64,000 nt of DNA from Methylocystis sp. MJC1 (GTDB taxonomy: Bacteria; Pseudomonadota; Alphaproteobacteria; Rhizobiales; Beijerinckiaceae): contig NZ_CP107558.1 in NCBI RefSeq assembly GCF_026427715.1, positions 2,083,001 to 2,147,000 on the forward strand, read 5' to 3'. The position numbers and the translations under genes are program-made. Below the pieces are notes generated by a model. The model ran no database searches. It was given only the letters and a program-made list of their open reading frames with translations, and was not told the origin of the DNA. Position 1 is the first letter of the stretch, and every line of letters begins with the position of its first letter. This document shows positions 17,240-25,542 of this stretch, in pieces.

Positions 17240-17491
17240 GAGCTTTTCTCCTGCTTGGCCACGACCTCCCGCGGCCTTCGCGAATTTAACGTCCGGCTGG
17301 GCCGTTCGTTCGCAGCCAGTTTTGAATTTCTCTAAGAAGGAGCCGCCCGCCCCCGGCTCTTGCCCTATCGGCGGCGAAACGGTAGAAGGACGAGATGCGC
17401 CGCCGGCCGAAAGGCCGTTTCGGCGCTTTTTGGCTTGACCGCGCCGTATCATGCGGGTGGGCCGCGAACCCCGACCCGGAAGCTGACGCCC

Positions 17492-18478
17492 GTGCCAGAC
17501 AAGAGCGTTTTTTCGCTGCAGAATATCGGCGTATCGATCCTCGCTGGCCTCGCCGCCGCGACGATCGCGCTGGTCGTCACGCGCGGCGGCGTCGGCGGGC
17601 TCGTCTTCGCGCATCTCGCGCCACTGCCTATTCTCATCGTGGCCTTCGGCTTCGGGGTCGTTCACGGCGCGACCTCGGCGATTCTCGCAACGTTGATCCT
17701 CTCGGTCTATCCGCATCCGGTCGTGGGCATGGGCTATGGCTTGCTGGTCGCTGGCCCAGCCTGGCTCGCCGCCTATGCGGCGTCGGGCGCGCCGCGCGGC
17801 GGCCGCGATCTGATACGGGCGAATTTTTCGAGCTGGGCCTGTCTCGCGGCCGGCGGCGCCATCGCCTTCGCCGTCATCCTATGGCTCGTCGTCGCCTCCG
17901 TCAGCCAAGGCTCGCTCGACGAGGCGCTCAACCCGATCCGCGCCCGCGCTTTCATTCTGCTCGACAATATGCGGCGCGAGCAGCAGCTGCCCGAATCCTT
18001 GAACCCGACCGAGCTTTCAGGCCATGTCGCCCTCGCCGTGCCCGCCTTTCTGGCGGGTTACGGGCTCTTTGTGCTTGTCGCCAATATCTGGCTCGGCGCC
18101 GTCATCGCCCGCGCCTCGGGGCTTCTGACCCGCCCATGGCCGGACATCGCTATGGAGTTCCGTCTTCCCCGCAGCGTGGGCGGGCTTTTCCTGGCCGGCC
18201 TCGCGCTGACGTTTTTCCCTGGTCCGTCGGGGGCGATCGGTCTGGTTCTGGCTGCCGCCATGGGCTTGCTGCTGATGCTGCAGGGCCTCGCCGTCGTTCA
18301 CATTTTCCTGCGCGGCTCCAAGTCCAGCGCATTGGTCCTCGCCATTCTCTATTTCATGCTCGGCTTCCTCGGATGGCCGATCGTGCCTCTCACAGTGCTC
18401 GGCGGCGCCGACACAATCTTCAACTATCGCGACCGCAAGACGGCCGCGGCGCCTCAAAATCCGGCGAAAAGCGATTGA
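17492..18478 (+). CDS. DUF2232 polytopic membrane protein
   Basis: The protein has 328 residues when read from the GTG at 17492; no SD decides the start, and the frame is open further upstream. Some eight hydrophobic helices are visible (for example about 9-28, 40-62, 66-85, 105-132, 183-205 and 228-300). In alphaproteobacteria a DUF2232 protein usually sits between rpsR and rplI, and here rplI follows after 50 bp. The rpsF-rpsR pair expected upstream is absent, with CopC divergent instead. The function is unknown. Confidence 0.85.
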   Translation: MPDKSVFSLQNIGVSILAGLAAATIALVVTRGGVGGLVFAHLAPLPILIVAFGFGVVHGATSAILATLILSVYPHPVVGMGYGLLVAGPAWLAAYAASGAPRGGRDLIRANFSSWACLAAGGAIAFAVILWLVVASVSQGSLDEALNPIRARAFILLDNMRREQQLPESLNPTELSGHVALAVPAFLAGYGLFVLVANIWLGAVIARASGLLTRPWPDIAMEFRLPRSVGGLFLAGLALTFFPGPSGAIGLVLAAAMGLLLMLQGLAVVHIFLRGSKSSALVLAILYFMLGFLGWPIVPLTVLGGADTIFNYRDRKTAAAPQNPAKSD

Positions 18479-18528
18479 CAGAAGCCGGATTTTCCTGACA
18501 AAGGCGCCAACTCTCGGAGAAGAAGAAA

Positions 18529-19092
18529 ATGGAAGTCATTCTGCTCGAACGCGTGGCCAAGCTCGGCCAGATGGGCGAAACGGTGCGCGTGCGCGACGGC
18601 TATGCCCGCAATTTCCTCCTTGCCCGCGGCAAGGCGCTGCGCGCCACGGAAGGCAACAAGAAGCATTTCGAGACCGAGCGCGCTCAGATCGAAGCGCGCA
18701 ATCTCGAAGCTAAGAAGGAAGCTGAGGCGGTCGCCGAGAAGCTCGACGGGCAGACCTTCGTGATCATCCGCCAGGCGGGCGAGAGCGGCCATCTCTATGG
18801 CTCGGTCGCTACGCGCGACGTCGCCGAGGCCGCGACGGCCGGCGGCTTCTCGCTCAACCGCAACCAGATCGTGCTGACGCACCCGATCAAGGCGCTGGGC
18901 CTGCACAGCGTGCCGGTGCATCTGCACCCGGAGGTCGACGTCAAGATCACGGTCAACGTCGCCCGCTCGGAAGAAGAAGCCGAGCGCCAGGCGCGCGGAG
19001 AATCGGCCACGACCCGCGAAGAGACCTCGATGGACGATCTTGGCCTCGAGATCGGCGCGGCGCTGGCGGAAGCCGGCGACGTGGAGCTGTAA
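18529..19092 (+). CDS. rplI: 50S ribosomal protein L9
   Basis: This 187-residue L9 has the canonical N-terminal domain ([20 protein letters not shown], then [16 protein letters not shown]), a long connecting helix, and a C-terminal 23S-binding domain with [12 protein letters not shown]. An acidic tail of about 40 residues ([19 protein letters not shown]...) extends past the E. coli protein end, as is common in Rhizobiales. AGAAGAAG precedes the ATG. A strong terminator follows, separating it from dnaB. Confidence 0.98.
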   Translation: MEVILLERVAKLGQMGETVRVRDGYARNFLLARGKALRATEGNKKHFETERAQIEARNLEAKKEAEAVAEKLDGQTFVIIRQAGESGHLYGSVATRDVAEAATAGGFSLNRNQIVLTHPIKALGLHSVPVHLHPEVDVKITVNVARSEEEAERQARGESATTREETSMDDLGLEIGAALAEAGDVEL

Positions 19093-19118
19093 GAAGCTCT
19101 TCCTGCTTTTGGTTTTCG

Positions 19119-19149
19119 GCCCGGCGCTCGCAAGACCGCCGGGCTTTTT
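19119..19149 (+). terminator. Rho-independent terminator after rplI
   Basis: The stem is GCCCGGC (19119-19125) / GCCGGGC (19138-19144), followed by TTTTT. It lies 26 bp after the rplI stop. Confidence 0.88.
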
Positions 19150-19160
19150 CTATGCTCCTC

Positions 19161-19230
19161 GCGAGCGCATCGAAGCAATCCAGAGCCCCATCGCTGCCCT
19201 GGATTGCCGCGTCGCTTCGCTCCTCGCAAT
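19161..19230. repeat. Family A palindromic repeat, intergenic copy
   Basis: GCGAGCGCATCGAAGCAATC on the left is mirrored by GGATTGCCGCGTCGCTTCGC...CTCGCAAT on the right. It is the same element as inside queA (7341-7422) and at 21889-21966. This copy lacks the outermost GTCATT/AATGAC bases. It lies within the 350-bp rplI-dnaB gap; the rest of that gap shows no gene. Confidence 0.85.
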
Positions 19231-19445
19231 CTGATTCGCCCTTGCTGGCAAGCGCTATCTCACCCACCGTCAGATTCTTTTGACGCTCTGTGGAAAAGAC
19301 TCGCAACTTGCCCGCCTAAACCTTCGCTTAAGAGTCAAATCTGGCGCCAGTCGCTCGTTCATGCGAAGGTCACATTCGATCCCGCCGGCTTCCGCGTCGC
19401 GTGTTTGAAAGCCTCGGAATTTCATTCGCACTTAAACGAGCTGCT

Positions 19446-20951
19446 ATGCCGCCAATCGAACAATTGGCGGGCCGGCGCGCCTTTCAGGTCGCGCAGCCCG
19501 AGACGCCCGCCTATCGCACGCCGCCCCACAATATCGAGGCCGAACAGGCGCTGCTCGGGGCGATTCTCGTCAATAACGACGCCTTCGACCGCGTCTCGGA
19601 TTTTCTAAAGCCCGAGCATTTCTCCGAAGAGCTCCACCGCCGCATCTTTGAAACGACCGGCCAGCTCATTCGCGCCGGTAAGCTCGCGACCGTCGTCACC
19701 CTGAAGACCTTTCTCGCCGACCTCGAGCTGCCGGCCGGCGTCACCATACAGGCCTATCTCGCGCGCCTCGCGGCGGAAGCGACAACGATCATCAACGCCG
19801 AGGATTACGGCCGCATCGTCCATGACCTCGCGACCCGGCGCGAGCTCATCAGCATCGGCGAGGACATCGTCAACACGGCCTTCGACTCGCCCGTCGACGC
19901 GAGCCCGCGCGCGCAGATCGAAGAGGCCGAGCGCAAGCTTTATTCGATCGCCGAGACCGGCCGCTACGAAGGCGGCTTCCAGCGTTTCGCGGACGCGCTC
20001 ACCATCGCGATCGACATGGCGTCGAGCGCCTATATGCGCGACGGCCATCTCTCGGGCGTTTCCACGGGGCTCGTCGATCTCGACGAGAAAATGGGCGGCC
20101 TGCAGAAGTCCGACCTCATCATCGTCGCCGGCCGCCCTGGCATGGGCAAGACGGCGCTCGCGACGAACATCGCCTTCAATATCGCCAAGGCCTATCAATT
20201 TGAGACCGAGCCGGACGGCTCGCACAAAACGATCAACGGCGGCATCGTCGGCTTTTTCTCGCTCGAAATGTCGGCCGAACAATTGGCGACGCGCGTCATC
20301 GCCGAGCAATCCGGCGTCGCGAGTTACAAAATCCGCCGCGGCGATCTCAACGAAGAAGACTTCCGCCGCATCGTCGATGCGTCGCGCGAGATGCAGAGCA
20401 TTCCCTTTTACATCGACCAGAGCGGCGGCATTTCGATTGCGCAGCTTGTCGCCCGCGCGCGACGTCTGAAACGTCAAAAGGGACTCGATCTGCTCGTCGT
20501 CGACTATTTGCAGCTGCTCTCGGGCTCCAAGTCACGCGGCGACAATCGCGTGCAGGAGCTCACCGAAATCACCACGGGCTTGAAGGCGCTCGCCAAAGAA
20601 CTGAACGCGCCGGTCATCGCGCTCTCGCAGCTCTCGCGTCAGGTCGAAGCGCGCGACGACAAACGCCCACAGCTCTCGGATCTGCGCGAATCTGGCTCGA
20701 TCGAGCAGGACGCAGACGTTGTGCTCTTCGTCTACCGCGAGGAATATTATCTGAAGAACCGCGAGCCGCGCGAAGGCACGGAAGAGCACATTCAGTGGCA
20801 AGCCGAGATGGAGCGCGCCTATGGACGGGCGGAAGCGATTATCGGCAAGCAGCGCCATGGCCCGACAGGCACCGTGCCGCTCGCCTTCGAGGCCGAGGTG
20901 ACGCGCTTCTCCAACCTTGCGGACGAGGACAAGCTGCCGGCGCCGGTGTGA
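19446..20951 (+). CDS. dnaB: Replicative DNA helicase DnaB
   Basis: The 501-residue protein is hexameric helicase type. The N-terminal DnaG-interacting domain begins PPHNIEAEQALLGAILVNND. Walker A GRPGMGKTA is at about 229-237, Walker B at LLVVDYLQLL, then SQLSRQVEARDDKRPQLSDL and the Arg-finger region DADVVLFVYREEYY. The ATG at 19446 gives the usual N-terminus; an upstream in-frame ATG at 19401 would add 15 atypical residues. It unwinds DNA ahead of the fork. The insert KAYQFETEPDGSHKTINGGI between the motifs is typical of alphaproteobacterial DnaB. Confidence 0.97.
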   Translation: MPPIEQLAGRRAFQVAQPETPAYRTPPHNIEAEQALLGAILVNNDAFDRVSDFLKPEHFSEELHRRIFETTGQLIRAGKLATVVTLKTFLADLELPAGVTIQAYLARLAAEATTIINAEDYGRIVHDLATRRELISIGEDIVNTAFDSPVDASPRAQIEEAERKLYSIAETGRYEGGFQRFADALTIAIDMASSAYMRDGHLSGVSTGLVDLDEKMGGLQKSDLIIVAGRPGMGKTALATNIAFNIAKAYQFETEPDGSHKTINGGIVGFFSLEMSAEQLATRVIAEQSGVASYKIRRGDLNEEDFRRIVDASREMQSIPFYIDQSGGISIAQLVARARRLKRQKGLDLLVVDYLQLLSGSKSRGDNRVQELTEITTGLKALAKELNAPVIALSQLSRQVEARDDKRPQLSDLRESGSIEQDADVVLFVYREEYYLKNREPREGTEEHIQWQAEMERAYGRAEAIIGKQRHGPTGTVPLAFEAEVTRFSNLADEDKLPAPV

Positions 20952-20997
20952 GGCGCGGCGCTTAAACCGGATCTTCACGAGAATCTGCGCTTCACCC

Positions 20998-21147
20998 ATT
21001 GGCGCGCATGCGATGATCGTCGACGCGATAGACGATGCAGCGGCGGCATTTTACCGAAAGCATCTCTTTGAGCCGTTCGCCAACACGTCAAACAGCCTCT
21101 TCTTGCCGCTCGCAACGACTCGTCGCCTGATTGAAGCGGATCAATAA
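20998..21147 (+). pseudogene. Remnant of a GNAT acetyltransferase (TacT-like toxin), C-terminus only
   Basis: The 49 codons before the stop read IGAHAMIVDAIDDAAAAFYR, then KHLFEPF and LFLPLATTRRLI. This matches the C-terminal end of GNAT-type toxins (VDAxDxxAxxFYxxFGFxP...LFLPLxT). The acetyl-CoA P-loop and everything upstream are missing, and no cognate ribbon-helix-helix antitoxin is seen. I read it as a decayed toxin gene after dnaB rather than a functional peptide. Confidence 0.7.
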
Positions 21148-21150
21148 ACC

Positions 21151-21175
21151 GGCTCCGCCGCATCGCGGCGGAGCC
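21151..21175. terminator. Hairpin between convergent dnaB-side and PRC-barrel genes
   Basis: A perfect 10-bp stem GGCTCCGCCG / CGGCGGAGCC has a 5-base loop. No clear U-run is present on either strand, so terminator function is likely but not proven. Confidence 0.65.
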
Positions 21176-21200
21176 TCTCCGTAAAGCCTCTCACGCGGCG

Positions 21201-21704
21201 TCAGTCACGAGACGCCACTGTCCATGCCTGTTTTGAACGGTCATAGCGGAAGCCCGGCGCGGCGCGGAGCTGATCCTTGTTGACGTTCATCGCGAGCCAG
21301 AACTTGTTTTCGCGCTGAGTCGGCGTCACGGCGTCGAAGGCGACAGCGACGTCCTTCTCGCCCATGCCGAGGAATCCGCCGACCGACACGATCACCGCCT
21401 GCACCTTGCCCTCGCGGTCGAGGAGCATGTCCTTGATCTCGCCCAACTTATTTTCCTGCTGATCATAGACGTTCTGATCGTACCAATTGGAGACAGCCGT
21501 CGCATGCTGCGGCAGCGTCGTCATCATCTGCGCCGGGGCGCCTGTCATCGCGCCCGTAGCGTTCAGCCCGCGCATGCTCGACCCGGCTCCCGGCCCCATG
21601 GTCGTGCCGGAGGTTCCACCGGATGTGCCGCCCGTGGCCTGGGCGTAGACGGCGCCGGCGCCCGCCGTCGCCAGCGCAGCCGCGAACATAATCGCTTTGA
21701 ACAT
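21201..21704 (-). CDS. Exported PRC-barrel domain protein
   Basis: The 167-residue protein has a signal peptide (MFKAIMFAAALATAGAGAVYA-QA) and a Gly/Thr/Met-rich linker. A PRC-barrel domain runs from about residue 72: WYDQNVYDQQENKLGEIKDM, then GKVQAVIVSVGGFLGMGEKDV. PRC-barrel proteins of this exported type are common in Rhizobiales and often stress-related; the ligand is unknown. The ATG at 21704 is the one that yields the signal peptide. Confidence 0.9.
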   Translation of the reverse strand: MFKAIMFAAALATAGAGAVYAQATGGTSGGTSGTTMGPGAGSSMRGLNATGAMTGAPAQMMTTLPQHATAVSNWYDQNVYDQQENKLGEIKDMLLDREGKVQAVIVSVGGFLGMGEKDVAVAFDAVTPTQRENKFWLAMNVNKDQLRAAPGFRYDRSKQAWTVASRD

Positions 21705-21888
21705 GTCAGTTACTCCGTCGTCGCAAGCGCGAATTCCGAGCGCACGACTTCGCACGCCCGTTTTCACGACTTCGCGCTCTTCGAGGCTCGAGTGCACGTG
21801 AGACTTGTTTCACGTGCCCCTACAACAGACGGGCTCGGGCGTTGTTCCTAGCTTGGCGGGGAGCGGGAGACGAGCGATTCGGGGACTC

Positions 21889-21966
21889 CATTGCGAGCGA
21901 AGCGAAGCAATCCAGGGCCGCCTTAGCTGCCCTGGATTGCTTCGTCGCGTCGCTCCTCGCAATGAC
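21889..21966. repeat. Family A palindromic repeat, intergenic copy
   Basis: CATTGCGAGCGAAGCGAAGC at the left is mirrored by GCTCCTCGCAATGACG at the right, with the CCAGGGC...GCCCTGG inner stem. It lies between the divergent signal-peptide PRC protein and the end of the hydratase gene. Confidence 0.92.
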
Positions 21967-21984
21967 GATCCGGCGTGCAACGGC

Positions 21985-23043
21985 TTACCGCGGTAGCACA
22001 GCCCAATAATCGAGATCGAGCAGCACCGCCGAATCCGGCTTGCCGTCGGCGGCGTTCAGCGGGAACTCGGCGCAGGGCTTGTCCTTGGTCGCGACGAGAC
22101 GCAGGCGCAGCGCGCCGATGTCGGTGCGGCCGGGAATCTCCGCCTTATCCAGCACCTCGCTCCAGGCGAAGATGGTGCCGCCGGCAAAGAGCGGATTGAC
22201 GTGCTTGCCGCCATTCACAGCCGAGACGTGGAACACGTTCTCCAGCCCGTTGAAGGATAGCGCGCGCGCCATGGAGATCACATGGCCGCCATAGATGATG
22301 CGCTTACCGAAGCGGCCCTGCGACTCATAATACTGGTTGAAGTGAACCTTAGAGTTGTTCTGGTAGAGGCGCGTCGCGAGCATATGCTCGGCCTCCTCTA
22401 CCGTCATGCCGTCGATATGGTCGATCTTCTCGCCCACCTCATAGTCGCGCCAGAAGAAGGGCGAGCCGGCAAGCGCTTTGTCGTAAGCCGCGATATTGAG
22501 CGGCGGGACGGCCTTGCCGAGCTCGGACGGCGAGACGGCCTTCGGCAGCTCGGGCACGACGGCCGGGCCAACGGGGGCCTCCTTGTCGCGCTTCTTCACC
22601 ATCACCCAACGCGCGTAGGAGAGCACCGTCTCGCCGCGCTGATTCTTGCCGGTCGTGCGCACATAGACGACGCCGGTCTCCTTGTTGGAATTCTCCTTGA
22701 GGCCGATAACCTCGGAGGTCGCGTCGAGCGTGTCGCCCGGATAGACGGGCGTTAGAAATTTGAAATCAGCATAGCCAAGATTGGCGATGGCGTTCAGCGA
22801 GACATCCGGGACCGTCTTGCCAAGCACGAGATGGAAGACCAGCATGTCGTCGATCGGCGCTTCCTGATAGCCGATCGCCTGGGCGAAGGCCTTGGAGGAC
22901 TGCACGGCAAAACGCGGCAGATAGAGCGCCGTATAGAGCGCGACTTCGCCGACTGTGACAGTGCGCGGCGCGGCGTGGCGCAGCACCTGGCCGATCTTGA
23001 AGTCCTCGAAAAAATTGCCGACGTTGATTTTCGACTTGCTCAT
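21985..23043 (-). CDS. mch: Mesaconyl-CoA hydratase (double MaoC)
   Basis: The 352-residue protein has two hot-dog (MaoC) domains (about 8-160 and 185-350). It matches the beta-methylmalyl-CoA dehydratase/mesaconyl-CoA hydratase of the ethylmalonyl-CoA pathway. Landmarks are GNFFEDFKIGQVLRHAAPRT at the start, ANLGYADFKFLTPVYPGDTL, and NPLFAGGTIFAWSEVLDKAE. The enzyme interconverts mesaconyl-CoA and methylmalyl-CoA in glyoxylate regeneration. That suits serine-cycle methylotrophs lacking isocitrate lyase. The ATG at 23043 gives the family N-terminus. The small DUF167 gene ends 4 bp upstream. Confidence 0.88.
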   Translation of the reverse strand: MSKSKINVGNFFEDFKIGQVLRHAAPRTVTVGEVALYTALYLPRFAVQSSKAFAQAIGYQEAPIDDMLVFHLVLGKTVPDVSLNAIANLGYADFKFLTPVYPGDTLDATSEVIGLKENSNKETGVVYVRTTGKNQRGETVLSYARWVMVKKRDKEAPVGPAVVPELPKAVSPSELGKAVPPLNIAAYDKALAGSPFFWRDYEVGEKIDHIDGMTVEEAEHMLATRLYQNNSKVHFNQYYESQGRFGKRIIYGGHVISMARALSFNGLENVFHVSAVNGGKHVNPLFAGGTIFAWSEVLDKAEIPGRTDIGALRLRLVATKDKPCAEFPLNAADGKPDSAVLLDLDYWAVLPR

Positions 23044-23047
23044 CTCT

Positions 23048-23371
23048 CTAGCCGTTTGTTGGCGCCAGCTTTGCCAGCGCATCGAGGTAGCGCGCGGGGT
23101 CGCCCGCGACGAAAAGCTTCTTCACGCGGCTCGTTTCGCCGGAGCGAATCGTCACCGCTTTTTTGGGCGCCGACAGCGCCTTGGCGATCAGCTCGATCAG
23201 AGCGGCGTTGGCGCGCCCGTCCTCCGGCGCGGCGCGCACCCGCGCCTTGAGCACGCTTTTGCCATCCGAGAGCGTCTCGATTCCATCTATGGCGTCGCGT
23301 CCGCCCTTGGGCGTCAATCGCAGCCAGAGCGTGACGCCGTCGGGCTCAGCCGACCAGGGCGGCTCAGCCAT
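23048..23371 (-). CDS. DUF167 (YggU family) protein
   Basis: This 107-residue protein has the YggU pattern: VTLWLRLTPKGGRDAIDGIE (about 13-32), LKARVRAAPEDGRANAALIE (about 41-60) and a C-terminal RVKKLFVAGD. The function is unknown. Its start lies inside the end of the YggT-family gene (8-bp overlap). The yggT-yggU pair is a conserved arrangement in proteobacteria. Confidence 0.93.
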   Translation of the reverse strand: MAEPPWSAEPDGVTLWLRLTPKGGRDAIDGIETLSDGKSVLKARVRAAPEDGRANAALIELIAKALSAPKKAVTIRSGETSRVKKLFVAGDPARYLDALAKLAPTNG

Positions 23372-23651
23372 AGACCAGGGTGCGGGAGATCACGTCGCGC
23401 AGAAACTGCAAGGCGAGCAGCAGAATCAGCGGCGAGACGTCGAGGCCGCCGAATGCCGGCACAACCGAGCGGATCGGCCGCAGCGCCGGCTCGGTGAGGG
23501 CGTCGACCGCGCGCCAGATCATCTGCGCAGCCTGAGAGCGCATGTTGATCACGTCGAAGGCGGCGAGCCAGGACAGGATGACCGAGATGATCAACACCCA
23601 CCAGTAGAGGTCGATGATAGTGAGAAGCAGATTCGCAACCGCGTAAGACAT
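23364..23651 (-). CDS. YggT family membrane protein
   Basis: The 95-residue protein has two hydrophobic helices (about 6-29 and 72-90). Between them lies the family segment WVLIISVILSWLAAFDVINM, then ALRPIRSVVPAFGGLDVSPL. YggT proteins are linked to cell-envelope or division-site organisation. The ATG at 23651 gives the standard N-terminus. It is translationally coupled to the DUF167 gene. Confidence 0.93.
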   Translation of the reverse strand: MSYAVANLLLTIIDLYWWVLIISVILSWLAAFDVINMRSQAAQMIWRAVDALTEPALRPIRSVVPAFGGLDVSPLILLLALQFLRDVISRTLVYG

Positions 23652-23810
23652 GCCTTCGTCCCGCAAATGATGGGCTCGCCGCCTTCCTAGCCTCCCCGCC
23701 CCCGCGCGGCAACCTTTGCGACGCCGCAAGCTTGTGTGCGAAAAATGACGTTCGGCGGCGATGGGCGATTGACAGGGAAAGTCGCGACGTTTATCCACCC
23801 GCCTCGGAGC

Positions 23811-23886
23811 GGGGCTGTAGCTCAGATGGGAGAGCGCTGCAATCGCACTGCAGAGGTCGGGGGTTCGAATCCCCCCAGCTCCACCA
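23811..23886 (+). tRNA. tRNA-Ala(CGC)
   Basis: A 76-nt cloverleaf with acceptor GGGGCTG / CAGCTCC and anticodon stem CTGCA / TGCAG. The loop ATCGCAC gives anticodon CGC. The T-arm is GGGGGTTCGAATCCCCC, and the CCA end is encoded. No integrase or 3'-end duplication was found downstream, although an AT-richer cluster follows. Confidence 0.96.
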
Positions 23887-24114
23887 AAAGACCCCAACAA
23901 AACCAAAGGCAAAGAAAGAACCGCCTTACGAGCGGCCGGGGCGCTTTTTGGCTGGGGTGGCGCCGGGGAAGCACGCGCGCCATTTCGAAAATTGCCCTCC
24001 CCCACCTCGCCGGCTACACGCCAACGATCGAGCCCGCGAACGCCGCCAATGTGCTATGTTCATAAATGGTAACGGTCACCAGCATATTTTGACCGCAGAA
24101 AAGGAGACACCACC

Positions 24115-24513
24115 ATGCCTCCCCAAGATACCGCCAGGTTTTACGAATGGCTAAACACGAGACTCACTAATAAGGGATACGTGGAAATAGGCCATATGGC
24201 CCCCGTTGATCGCGTCTTTCTTAAACACGGAGCGCTAAACCTCCCATATGTTATCGCTATCATAGACACGGCGCATGTATCGAATACGCCTAGCGAGATA
24301 TTCGAACGGATCGAGAATTGGTTATCTCAGCTACACGGCGCCACTGGCGCGGCATGCATCATATTTCTTTACCACGGAACGCCGCTCGTAACGACGGTCG
24401 AGGAAATACAAGGAATAGGTGGATACGTTACCGCTGGCGCCCATGATCTTCGCACAGGGAAGCATTGGTTGAGCAACCATTTGAACTGGGAACAAGTGAT
24501 CTACGGAGACTAA
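24115..24513 (+). CDS. Orphan protein in an AT-richer patch
   Basis: The 132-residue soluble protein is preceded by a strong AAGGAG 9 bases before the ATG. Codon usage is visibly more AT-rich than its neighbours (many AAT, ATA and TTA codons), suggesting recent acquisition. The sequence alternates strands and helices (PYVIAIIDTAHV, then GAACIIFLYHGTPLVTTVEE, then GAHDLRTGKHWLSNHLNWEQ). It could be an alpha/beta or nuclease-like fold, but I do not recognise it. It lies 228 bp after tRNA-Ala. Confidence 0.75.
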   Translation: MPPQDTARFYEWLNTRLTNKGYVEIGHMAPVDRVFLKHGALNLPYVIAIIDTAHVSNTPSEIFERIENWLSQLHGATGAACIIFLYHGTPLVTTVEEIQGIGGYVTAGAHDLRTGKHWLSNHLNWEQVIYGD

Positions 24514-24668
24514 ATTACGATTTGAGCCAAGTCCGAAAAAGGTCACCGCTCCGCCTTCGGATCTGCCGGCGTCTACTTCGTCGCGGAGAACGGCGGCGGG
24601 TTCGGCGCGCCTTTGCGGAAAGGACCGGACAAAAGTAGCGCATTTCGAAAAGGGAGCGCTGGAACCCT

Positions 24669-25016
24669 ATGCAAAAGGCGATTGATCGCAGGTCTTTTTC
24701 CGCGGGAATTGGGGCAACGTTTCTTTTTGGCCTGCCTGGCAGGGCTGAAGAAAAGCACGGTCTTGATGGAACATGGGGCGGCGCCCAAAATGGCGTGACC
24801 GCGCAGATCATTATCGTAGGCGCCACTGTAATTGGCTTCTACTGGCGCAATGACTACCTCGATGCGGAGAGCCCAAAATTTTCCGACAATGGGCAGACCC
24901 TGTCCTTTGCCTTTCGGGGAGGCAAGGCTACGCTGAGGCGTACGAGTAAGCAGACTGCGACGATCGCGGTTACCGAAGGACCTAACGTGGTTAGCCTGGA
25001 TCTTCGCCGAGACTGA
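24669..25016 (+). CDS. Exported protein with twin-arginine signal
   Basis: The 115-residue protein has a short leader (IDRRSFSAGIGATFLFGLPG) whose RRSF pattern suggests Tat export, cleaved near GRA-EEK. The mature part begins LDGTWGGAQNGVTAQIIIVG. It has the look of a small beta-barrel, with GKATLRRTSKQTATIAVTEG near the end. I have seen similar uncharacterised LDGxWxG proteins in Rhizobiales but cannot name a function. Confidence 0.65.
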   Translation: MQKAIDRRSFSAGIGATFLFGLPGRAEEKHGLDGTWGGAQNGVTAQIIIVGATVIGFYWRNDYLDAESPKFSDNGQTLSFAFRGGKATLRRTSKQTATIAVTEGPNVVSLDLRRD

Positions 25017-25097
25017 CTATCCAGGAAGCGGCAGGCGTCGAGTTCACCCCCAAGAATGGCGGTGAGCGGCTGTGAGGTTGGGGAAAGCAGGACCGGC

Positions 25098-25349
25098 GTG
25101 AGCGCTCTCATCCTCGCATTCATCATGATTTGCATCGGCGGAATTTGCATGCGCCGCGCCCTGTCTCGCGACTGGCGCCCGGTCGGGCAAGAGCGCCGGG
25201 CTTTCATACTCTTTTGCGGACTCTTCGGCGCCGGGAGCGTCGTTCAGGGCTTGGCGACGAGGAGCGACGCACTATTGCTTTCAATACGGAGCTTTGCCGG
25301 TCTTCTGCTTCTGGTGAGCGCCGCTATCGCGATTAAGCGCGGTAGGTGA
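25098..25349 (+). CDS. Small membrane protein, hypothetical
   Basis: The protein has 83 residues when read from the GTG at 25098; the frame also has an ATG at 25056. Three hydrophobic segments are apparent (about 2-19, 36-50 and 60-77), separated by Arg-rich loops (RRALSRDWRPVGQERR). No family is recognised. It is one of several small orphan genes between tRNA-Ala and the S21 gene. Confidence 0.5.
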   Translation: MSALILAFIMICIGGICMRRALSRDWRPVGQERRAFILFCGLFGAGSVVQGLATRSDALLLSIRSFAGLLLLVSAAIAIKRGR

Positions 25350-25401
25350 GAGTGGCGCAGGCGGACCTCTGCCGTAAATAAACCCGTTGCGGCTGTCCGC
25401 C

Positions 25402-25542
25402 TTAGCGGCTGCCGCGCTCACCAAAATACGGAGGCTCCGGCGGGCAGTCGGGCGTCGCGCACCTCGGCTTGTAGGCATAAGGGATCATCGCGGCGATAAA
25501 CATCGCGGCGCCCAGGACGATGATGGCAAGTCTGTAATTCAT
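25402..25542 (-). CDS. Very small membrane-anchored peptide
   Basis: This 46-residue reading frame starts MNYRLAIIVLGAAMFIAAMI. A single N-terminal helix is followed by a short Cys/Pro tail (KPRCATPDCPPEPPYFGERG). GAGGG lies 6 bases before the ATG. It is plausible as a small inner-membrane peptide, but its length makes it uncertain. Confidence 0.45.
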   Translation of the reverse strand: MNYRLAIIVLGAAMFIAAMIPYAYKPRCATPDCPPEPPYFGERGSR

